From Hygrocybe punicea (taxonomy: Eukaryota; Basidiomycota; Agaricomycetes; Agaricales; Hygrophoraceae), in contig OY744462.1 of the NCBI GenBank assembly GCA_963556145.1, positions 7,750,001-7,814,000 on the forward strand: a stretch of DNA of 64,000 nucleotides, given 5' to 3'. Position numbers and translations under genes: made by a program. Below, one piece after another: positions 56,001 through 64,000 of the stretch; the stretch's first letter is position 1, and each line of letters starts with the position of its first letter. The notes beneath the pieces are model-generated. The model saw only the letters and a list, made by a program, of their open reading frames with translations, had not been told where the DNA came from and did not search any database.

Positions 56001-56693
56001 GCCAATTGATGCTAGTAAGGGTGTGGCATTCTCTAGATCAAAGAGAGGAAGAGGAGTTGGCATAGTGGAAGTAGATTGTTGATTAGATGCATGAAGGATA
56101 GGAGCAGCCAGCGTCAATGAAGTAGATGGCTGATTAATTGGATGGAAGAGAGGAGGGGCCAGCATCACCGAAGTTGACAGTTGATTGACCAAGAACACAT
56201 TATTAGCTGCATCACTCAATGGGCTTGGTATATTAAAGGCAACTTGTCGTACAGGTACAGGGCTTTCTGGAATTTGTCGGCCCTGGAGTGGTGTTTTTTT
56301 CCTCACTTGAACATGGCGGGGTTGAGGGGGAGTAGGGCTGTATAAGAGTCCAATGGCTGTGGCTACATTCAATGGATCTTTGGCTTTATGGGATACAGCC
56401 CTTCGTCATTGGGACGTGAGGACCACAGGTGACATTGGTTGCCAGGTGGGAGTTGCAGCATTAACATCATATTGTACGGGAAACTCGGGGTCCGCTTTGA
56501 CAGCCTTCACCTTTCCTTTACCTCTCCATGACTTCCTGGGAGCAACCTCATCCAGTTCATGCACAAAGCCTAACAGCTGATATGTCAACTGGTATTACAG
56601 TTTGATGAGATACATACCTTCAATTTGAAAACTTGATTGAACGGCACCAGTTGCAAACTTTGTGGTGTCTTCATTCTTACATCGTGGTGGCAT
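53015..56693 (-). pseudogene. hAT transposase gene 1, multi-exon, with a MITE in the last exon
   Basis: Minus strand. Start MPPRCKNEDTTKFATGAVQS at 56693, an intron of 29 bp or more, then a long Ser/Pro-rich N-terminal region (56372-55900) and a BED-type zinc finger split by an intron (VWTFYEKQGSQRCCQFC, then SMLHQHLAEEHLD). The catalytic core follows: KISFTTDMWSDPNRTPFMAV, GFHHVPGRHDGKHLAHV and LDNASNNDTLMVTLE (about 54890), a helical insertion region (54361-53563), and the hAT dimerisation segment LPIQASAVPCEHVFSSSKEL with RRSRISSELMEGLQLLKYSI (53480-53340). A foldback MITE at 53084-53284 interrupts the last codons; the original stop is near 53015. The protein would excise and insert hAT elements with 8-bp duplications. 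Some frame breaks remain after intron removal. Confidence 0.78.
53084..53284. mobile_element. 201-bp foldback MITE in hAT gene 1
   Basis: Same length and ends (TAGTGTTGCCTCAAAC) as the MITE at 23451; perfect 8-bp target duplication ATCTCCCC (53076-53083 and 53285-53292). The arms differ at three positions, all C versus T. Confidence 0.92.
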
Positions 56694-56734
56694 GCTAACA
56701 AGGAAGCATGAGCTTGGGTGATGAAACAGAAATC

Positions 56735-57028
56735 AGGGAACTTACTTCAATTGATGGTTCGAATGGGTATTTGGTGGGGGGGAGTACTCAGGGGGACCAG
56801 CACTGAAGGGAGGGGGCAGATCAATGGTGAGAAACAGTTTCTGAGGGAGGGAAATGGCACCCACAGGAGGGAGAGCAGCGACATGCACACATGGGAGGCA
56901 GAGAGGGGGCACAAGGGGGGTAAGACAATGGTGGTGGTGGTGGAGCCTCGAGAAGGTGGGGGATGGCACTAAAGCAAGGGTGACAGCTTGAAACCAGAAG
57001 GGAGTGCTCAGGGAGACTGGCACTGGAC
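56735..57028. repeat. Purine-rich ~200-bp tandem repeat, left part
   Basis: Contains GAGAAACAGTTTCTGAGGGA and GCCTCGAGAAGGTGGGGGAT blocks that recur at 58462-58900. The array was split by insertion of E5. Confidence 0.7.
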
Positions 57029-57863
57029 TAGTGATGCCGAAGTTCGGTTCGGAACTGATCCGAACCCGGTTTGAACCGCGAACCGAACCGGAAGTTCGGT
57101 TCTGGTTCAGCCATTTGGCTGAACCGAACCACTGGTTAAGTTTGCGGTTCTGGCACTGACATGCGGTTCAAACCGTGTTCAAACGCGGTTCAAACCGCGA
57201 ACCGTAATGTATAGTTACCTACGTAGATACTCATTTACTTAATTTTTCACATTTTTTTCTATGCAGTCGCGTGAACTTAGGTCATGTGACCTTAAACATA
57301 CTCGCGCGCAACTTCAAGTTCGACTCAACACTAACGTTACTCAACAACCACGGTGAGTAATGACTTTATTTCATATTTTACTGACATTTTTTTACATAGA
57401 ACAGCCTCACAGGGCCCACCTTGACCACATAAATAAGGCGCCCGCGGTCGACTTCACCCAACAACCTCCCTCGCGTTCCAACGCGAGTCGGAGTGAATCG
57501 ATGGCAGCAGCGGCGGCAGCAGCAACGGCAGTGGCAACACCACCAATGCCACCACCCTGACGACGACGACAGCGACGACGACGATGACGGCCAAATGATC
57601 CCCAGCGACAGCAACCGCAACAGCAGCAGCAGCAGCAGCAACAGCAACGCCGGCAGCAGCAGCAGAGCAACACCAGCGGCAGCAGCAACCTGCCGCCTCA
57701 AACGCGGATGATCACGACCACTGCCGCCTACAACACCAACACCAACACGACGACAACGACGACGACGACGACAGGGAAGTTGAAGGCTGATAGGGTGGTG
57801 CGCCCACCTACCAGCCCAGGTACGTACACTAGCTTTAACCCGTCGACAACTTGCTAACCACAC

Positions 57864-57917
57864 ACCTCGCAAACCCGGGCTGATGCGTCAACAGACGTGC
57901 AGACATCGTTTGCGAGG
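57864..57917. repeat. Variant palindrome in E5
   Basis: Arms ACCTCGCAAACCC and CGTTTGCGAGG with core GCGTCAACAGACG; the central CAATTG is changed to CAACAG. Confidence 0.7.
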
Positions 57918-58233
57918 GATTCGGCATGGCAACGATGAAGAAGGACGCGGAAAGGGCCAACAACGGCAACAACCACGCACAAAAAAAAACACGGAAAGCG
58001 AGAGAACTGGCCGCGGAAAGCGAGAGAACTGGCCGGGAGAGTGGTGCACCCACCCTGGTCGCCAGGTAAGTCTTTTTTCGTTTGCTGTCGAATTTTCCCC
58101 ACCACCGCAGACAGGCACGGTCCACGCCTTCAACCATCCCGCCTCCATCCGCCCGCCAATGCACCGTACCGGGCCCGAAGATGCCCCAGCCTGAAGCTAC
58201 AACCACCCCACCTCCCATCCCACCTCCTGCTTC

Positions 58234-58285
58234 CCTCGTGAAACCCAGCGCCACATCAATTGATGTGCGCCTGGTCTTCATGAGG
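58234..58285. repeat. CAATTG palindrome in E5
   Basis: Arms CCTCGTGAAACCCAGCGC and complement, core ACATCAATTGATGT. Confidence 0.8.
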
Positions 58286-58469
58286 AGATTTGGAGGTTGG
58301 TTCGCGGTTCGAACCGCGTTCGAACGCAGACCGAACGCGTTGAAACCGTTTGGCGCGGTTCCGGTTCTGGTTCGGCATTTGGCTGAACCGAACCAACGGT
58401 TTCGGTTCCGGTTTTCCAAAAAAGTCGAAAAACCGGACCGAACCGAACTTCGGCAACACTACACTGGAC

Positions 58470-58900
58470 AGAGACAGCAGGTTGGTAAGAAATGGTTTGG
58501 AGGGGGAAAATGGCGCTCACAGGAGGGAACCACTCAATGGAGAGATGGTGAGCTCTCAAAGAGGGTTAAGATGATGGTGGTGGAGCCTTGAGTAAGTTGG
58601 GGGATGGCACTAAATGGAGGGTGACAGCCTGGGACTGAGAGGGAGCCTGCACTGGAGGGAGAAGGTAGGTTGATGGGGAGAAACAGTTTCCGAGGAAGAA
58701 AACGGTACTTACAGGAGGGAGATACTCAAGGGAGAGTGATGGCGTTCACGGGAGGTGAAGAGGGCTCTCAAGGGGGTAAGATGACAGTGGCAGCAAGCCT
58801 CGAGAAGGTGGGGGGATGGTGCTAAACAGAGGGTGATGGCTTGGAAGTTGGGACCAAAATGGAAGCTCAGGGAGCCTGCACTGGAGAGAGAGGAAGTCAG
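58470..58900. repeat. Purine-rich ~200-bp tandem repeat, right part
   Basis: At least two units (boundaries near 58640 and 58870), each with CACAGGAGGGA-, GGTAAGATGA- and GCCTGCACTGGAG-like blocks. Confidence 0.7.
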
Positions 58901-59300
58901 GTTCTTTAAACTAGAAGGACGGAACCAGCAGACCACACTCACGGTATGAATATGGAAGCCTCGAGAGAATGCAAGGTAGCGTGACAGGGAGGAAGGGAGA
59001 TGGCTTAGGACTATGATGCTTGAAGCTTGAAGGACAAAGATGGCGAGCATGTGACAGAGGAGCATTGAGAAAGTCGGAGATGTCGTTGAGGAGACGGTGA
59101 TGGTGATGTGGGAAGCAAACTGTGGGTCGTGGGACTTGTGAGAGCCCTATGCCCACAAATTGCCTAATTTGGAACTTTGAACCAGTCAGTCCACAGTTAA
59201 CCGCAGTCTGGGACCATAACTGGACCGTTACCAATGGTTCAGTTAAATTTTGGTCTGGTCCGAACGGTCTGCGGTCTTTAACCAGACCGTGGCAACACTA
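58901..59300. mobile_element. hAT right-end remnant
   Basis: The last 140 bp have alternating GGTCTGG/CCAGACC and AACCG motifs and end AACCAGACCGTGGCAACACTA (terminal repeat). The left end was not identified. Its motifs match the remnant around 12720-14760. Confidence 0.45.
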
Positions 59301-59302
59301 CA

Positions 59303-62300
59303 TAGGGCTGTGCCTGGCCTGGCCAAGCCGAGCCCTCATAGGCCAGGCTAAGCTGAGCCAAATTAATGGCTTGAAGTGGCTTTTGGCCTGGCCTGAGGTC
59401 TCAAAAGCCAGGGCCAAGCCGTCAGGCCGCAGCTTTTTTCGACAAGTTTCTCCCACGCCAACCAACTGCCGCCTTTGATAGTAAAGTCACGTCTGTCCCT
59501 AAAAACATTGCACGTCTAACTTTTCAGCTTGTTGCCATGCCGGTAAGCGAGTGCTGTTGCTGGCATTATATATACTTACCTTGTGAGTTGTCCGTTTTTC
59601 TTTTCTTGCCCCACAACTGATGCAGCATTGCCTTTTCTCAAATGACAAACGTCAAACAGCTCAAGCGCCTCATCAAGACCATTTCTGCACTCTCCAGTGC
59701 CCTGCCCCCAGTAGTGCCAAAGGGAACTATGAAGGACAAGATATGGACTGTCATGCACCTTGCTGAAGGCAAGTCTGCCTACCAAACCTTCAATAGATGT
59801 TTTGACATGTTATTTGGTGAAGACTGCCATGATTCGGATGGCCGTTTGCACTATATTTGGCAAGGAAAGAGTGGAATGGGCCTCGTTTGTGCATACCTCA
59901 AAAGGATCAACTTGTCTCAAGATTTGCTGCTCGATCTCATGGATATAAAGCTCCAACGTCTTAGCACAGAACTGTCACATATCATGTGTGTTTTTATAAT
60001 ATCTCTATCATTGCATACTAACAATTATCAGTGATTCTGATGTGGATGCACCGAAACAGGCACGTCATACAAATCCGACCTTGAAGCTCCTCAACACCGA
60101 CAACAGCGAACAAGCACAGCTGTTGTTCCAATGCAAGGCAGTAGAACATTTCAATGTGCACATGGAACAATCGCTGCTGCTGCCTCGGGAAGAGGCCTCA
60201 CCTGGTTCTCCATCACTACCCTCTTCTCAGCCACCCTCTATGCCATCCATGCAACCTGACACGACCACCAGTTCATGACCAAAGCATCCCACTTCCGTGG
60301 CAATTGACATCAACGCTGATGAAGATCCGGAGTCAGATGACAATGAACAGCCAAAACCACATACATTTTTCAGCTATAATTTCTAAACAAATTTATCTGA
60401 GGGTCTCACAGCCAAAAGGAATCGTGCCACACTAGGCAATCCGGTTGCTACAGACGCAGATGGCTTTCTAGAGAATCTTGACATTCAGGCGATAAATGAT
60501 GAAGGTCCATCATGCAAGGACAAACGTCGTGATGTTGACAAGTTTTTCCATCCTGCTGTTGTGAGGGAGGTCAATGGAAAACAGAAAAAATATGGTGTCT
60601 GTAAGCTGTGCCCATGAGTAGCCCTGCACTTTTCTGCCATGAGTTTTCATTGACAGCAGCTATTAACAACAAGAAATCATTAGTTAGCGAAGTTACTACT
60701 TTGCGCCACCACATGGAGGCACAGCATGCAGGGAAATACTGCAAGTGGGCAACAGATGCTAAGTTTGAGTCGAGGCTACCAGGAGACATCAAAAAGTGCA
60801 AGGAGGCTGCAGAACAAGCCACTCAGACACTCAATCGCAACTTAAAAGAGAAGAAATTGTTGGAAAGAACTGTTCCTTATACAGATAAGATCTATCGCCA
60901 AGCTGCAATTGAGTGGCTCGTCACAACAGACCAAGTAAGCAATGCCAGCACTGATTGGTAGTGTTCTATTGATTGCTGTGATACTGTAGCCTATACAAGC
61001 CTTTGAGCACCCCAAGTTCAAGGAGATGATCAATGTTGCATCTTGGGCAATGAATGGTGTCAAGATCCTGGGTTGAAAGGCAACATGAATGGAGATCAAA
61101 CGTACCTTTAAGGATCATCTCACAAAACTGAAGGCTCAACTCAATGTGAGTATCATTTTTTTAGTAATCGTCCTCTTCTCATTATATCTATCGTCCTGCT
61201 GTGACCGGTGAAGTGAGCATTACATGTGACACATGGCAGGCAAGCAACACCGACGGCTATTTTGCTGTCACTGGACACTGGATAGAGGAAACAGCACCCA
61301 CACAGTGGGAACTCAAGAGCAGCCTTCTCAGCTTCACCCGTGTTAGCAATGCACATAATGGGGAGTGGCTGGGTCAAGCCCTATTCAAGATTGTCAAGCA
61401 TGTTGGCATTGAACACAAAGTAAGTCGCTAGTTGCCCTGTACATGTTTATGCTCAACTCCACCTGCTAGCTCGGTCATATCACTGGTGATAATGCATCAA
61501 AAAACTCCACAATGCTTCAAGAAATGGCTGCACAAATAAAACCTGCAACAGGTAAGCAATATAAGTGGCGAAAAAGGAGAATAAAGTATGTCATATATGC
61601 GATGTCTTTTATAACCATTCATAATGTGTGCTACAGTTGTCTTGCCCACGTTATCAACTTGGCAACACAAGCACTCATCGGAGCTTATAGCAAGTCGCCG
61701 CACTTTGATCCGAAGAGTCCAGATGACCATATCCCTACCAATCGTGATGAGGTTGGATTAATCAGGGCTATAGCAGTTAAGGTATAGATCTAATCTAGGG
61801 ATTGTTGTCGTTGTCAGGGATGCTGATGGTTTGTTAACACAGGAACGCTCATCCTTGAAATGAAAAGAGATGTGGAGAACAATTCAATCTCAGGCCAATA
61901 TCGCCAAGCCCCTTCAGCTTATTCTCGATATGAAAGTGCGCTAGTCATCAACATATATCATGCTTGACCATGCTGAACAGAGAAAGGAGGTATGTACAGT
62001 GAGAATAATGATGCAACTTGCATGATGCTAAGCTCATTTTTGCAGTGTGTCGACATCTTTGTTGATGAACTCCACTGGGAAGAAAAGGAGTCTGCAAAAC
62101 GGGACAAAATTCATGAACTCAAGTTGAACAGCGATGAATGGGGCCATGTCCATACCTTTCTTGGACTCTTGAGCATATGTCGAAGAATTGTCATCATCAA
62201 TTACATTACCTGACTCTATTCCAGCATGCTAATAATGCCCAGCAGGCATTTTCATCTGATATGGTTTTGACCCTCCATCTTGCTATCCCAGCACTAGAAG

Positions 62301-63431
62301 CACTCCACAAGGCATGGTCATCTCATGCCAACCATCCAAAATATGCCTGATATGCCCCATCATTGCATGTGGCATGTGAGAAGATTGACAGCTACTATGA
62401 GAAAACAACAGATTGTCCAGCATATATCATGGCAATGGGTAAGTGACTTAGTTTACTTGGATCAAACCTTGCTAACAATTGCCAGTCCTCGACCCAGAGG
62501 AGAAGATGGGATACTTCAAGAAGCAGTGGTCTGCCGAACTGCATGCTGATGTTGAGAAGTGTGTGGAGGGAGTGGTACGTCAATAATGATTGATATACAC
62601 TTTCCGCTAACATATATTTCTCAGTTCAAAGAACGGTGGTTCGCAATGCAAGGACAGATAAGTTCAAAACAGCAAACAAAGCTGCTCAAGTCTAAACTAA
62701 GCACTCTCCTTCAGGAGCTCAGTGACAATGAAGATAATATCACAGCCGATGCAGGCCCTGCTGTGCAGGATGATCCTGCTTGGCCATGGAAAAGGGACTT
62801 CCACTGTTACCTTGATGTTGTGGAACATGTACCACAGGGTTGGACTAAGATTGCTTGGTGGGGTGTAAGTGTTGGACATCCAGCTCGAAAACATGCTGAT
62901 GCAATGTTATAGTTCAATTCCCACCGCTATCCAGTATGGGCTTCCTTAGCCCGGGATTACCTATCTATTATGGCAACTTCTGTTTCCAGTGAGCAGGCCT
63001 TCTGACAAGGTGGAATTATGATCAGCAAAAGCCGCAGCTGCCTCAAGGGTGATATAGTTGAGGCATTACAGTGTCTCAAGTGTGCTATTCGACATGATTT
63101 ACTATTCCGAGACACATCGCCATCATCATTGTTGGAATCTCAGCCGGATGGGGATCACGAGGGTGAGGGTGAGGGTGATGAAAAGGATGTAGATGAGTCA
63201 GAAATGGGATGGGATGAGCTGCTGATTGAGGAGGAGGACGATGATCCCATGGATGTAGACTCTGATGTAGACAAGTAGCATAGTAGACTGTAAAAGCCGT
63301 GGCTTAGGCCAAGCCAAGCTGTGGCCAGGCCAAAGCTGTCACTGACAGCTTGGCCTGATTGTTTAGGAAGCCGGAGCCGCCTTGAGCCGGGCAAAAGCTG
63401 TGGATTTCAGGCCAAGCCAGGCCGGAACTAG
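59303..63431. mobile_element. Probable autonomous hAT element 2
   Basis: Subterminal zones on both sides of the transposase gene are rich in GGCCTGGCC/GGCCAAGCC repeats: left from TAGGGCTGTGCCTGGCC at 59303, right ending CAGGCCGGAACTA near 63431. Flanking 8-mers do not match, so the exact ends are uncertain. Confidence 0.55.
59642..63278 (+). pseudogene. hAT transposase gene 2, multi-exon, several stops
   Basis: Plus strand. N-terminal exon MTNVKQLKRLIKTISALSSA (59642); a BED-like region VDKFFHPAVVREVNGKQKKY with GVCKLCP and TTLRHHMEAQHAGKYCKW (60530-60750); the catalytic core with GEVSITCDTWQASNTDGYFA and VTGHWIEE (61210-61290), FTRVSNAHNGEWLGQALF and LGHITGDNASKNSTMLQE (61470), CLAHVINLATQALIG; and the C-terminal dimerisation region YPVWASLARDYLSIMATSVS, EQAF, ISKSRSCLKGDIVEALQCLK (62930-63080) with an acidic tail ending at 63278. 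Introns of about 50 bp separate the blocks. Stops (for example TGA within ILG*KAT near 61075 and TGA after EQAF near 63003) indicate inactivation. It is a different family from hAT gene 1. Confidence 0.8.
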
Positions 63432-64000
63432 GGCAGGTCAAGGGTATGCAATACCCCCAGGGGTTAAGAGTACGGGTACCATGGGTTAAGGGTACAAGTC
63501 CAGCCTCAGAATACCTGCAGTACCCACGCGGGTATGGGCTGTATTTTTTTTGGGAGAAGAAACATCAAAAACTCAATTTTTGGGGTATTGTTCGCTATTT
63601 TTGAGGGATATAATGAGAATCATTGCTTGTAAAAATATGTAAAAATGCTCTCAACACTCCCCACAGTATTCTGAACATTGTGCTCCTTTACACTAAAGGG
63701 ATCCGACCAGTATTCCATCCACAATAACCATAAAAACCACCAACAACAGGTAAAAATGGGGTATTTTGCATGTTTCTTCCTGTACCCCTGCAAAACCTGT
63801 GCCATACCCGTACTTTTGGCCTCGGGTACGTACCCGTGACGGTGTAGAGGCTCCGGGCCCTTTGGACCCGAATCCTCTTCATATCCCACTTCGTCCCCAT
63901 CCATTCCCATTCACGTATCATCGATTCCGCCCGTTTCTGGTTCTCTCCGTCGATTCCGCTCCGGATTCCACCTCCGGAATCATTCCTACTCAAGATGCGA
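63432..64000. other. Remnant of a GGGTAC-type element, otherwise nothing
   Basis: GGGTATG/GTACCC motifs at 63440-63540 and 63780-63845 resemble the subterminal repeats of the elements at 26048 and 26191; no complete ends found. The last 150 bp show no feature. Confidence 0.35.

Larger units (their letters stand above)
57029..58461. mobile_element. hAT-ended non-autonomous element E5
   Basis: Starts TAGTGATGCCGAAGTTCGG and ends CCGAACTTCGGCAACACTA; perfect 8-bp target duplication CACTGGAC (57021-57028 and 58462-58469). Sister of E3: shared subterminal GAACCG repeats, shared intron-like segment (57353-57399, GTGAGT to CATAG), CAGCAG zone from 57500, a second intron-like segment near 58067-58110 and two palindromes. 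CpGs are intact and no transposase is present. Confidence 0.9.

Noticed and set aside
59145..59308. GCCCTATG and CATAGGGC as a target duplication for the hAT remnant ending at 59300
   Set aside because: The two 8-mers are inverted, not direct, copies, so they cannot be a target duplication.

Overview
The window looks like a transposon-saturated, gene-poor segment of a filamentous basidiomycete genome, most likely an Agaricomycete. The evidence is the combination of KDZ-class transposases with a CxC2-like cysteine cluster, hAT transposases split by 45-60 bp introns, a DIRS-type tyrosine-recombinase retrotransposon, and widespread C-to-T decay at CpG sites, which points to 5-methylcytosine deamination. 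I cannot name the genus. No rRNA, tRNA or CRISPR was recognised.

Layout. 1-8.3 kb: a pogo-like DDE transposase remnant broken by a 747-bp element, a 44-bp minisatellite, a broken KDZ-linked accessory gene, a JmjC-like gene remnant, a second copy of the minisatellite and the last exon of a KDZ transposase. 8.9-14.8 kb: a hAT-ended element containing a 2-kb coding-free LTR element, then a 1.9-kb solo LTR inside a hAT remnant. 14.8-18.4 kb: the only low-copy stretch; it ends in a five-exon gene for a small secreted proline-rich protein. 18.6-25.3 kb: a DIRS-type retrotransposon on the minus strand, carrying three nested hAT-type insertions. 25.5-37.7 kb: a minus-strand KDZ cluster (accessory protein, Ulp1/C48-like protease, KDZ transposase) bracketed by inverted copies of another 44-bp minisatellite. 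One of these copies is split by two nested hAT-type elements. 38.3-48.5 kb: hAT pieces, a Copia gag-integrase remnant holding a third coding-free LTR element, and two truncated KDZ copies. 48.7-52.6 kb: a displaced, intron-bearing piece of the fungal fatty acid synthase beta subunit, broken by an LTR element and a foldback MITE. 53.0-63.4 kb: two multi-exon hAT transposase genes and another hAT-ended non-autonomous element.

The main structural result is a nested-insertion history that can be read base by base. Nine insertions have matching 8-bp hAT-type target duplications (seven perfect, two with one mismatch), a tenth has a poorer duplication, three LTR elements have perfect 4-bp duplications, and the solo LTR has a 4- or 5-bp duplication. 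The least described signals are: (1) a family of about 1.2-kb hAT-ended elements that lack transposase but share a 46-52 bp spliceable intron, a trinucleotide-repeat block and one or more 52-55 bp palindromes centred on GTCAATTGAC; (2) coding-free LTR elements whose LTR begins with a hairpin kept by compensatory changes; (3) the KDZ-protease-accessory cluster between inverted minisatellites; (4) an array of about 12 hairpin units at 27.4-28.4 kb. Most coding copies are inactivated, often at arginine CGN codons.
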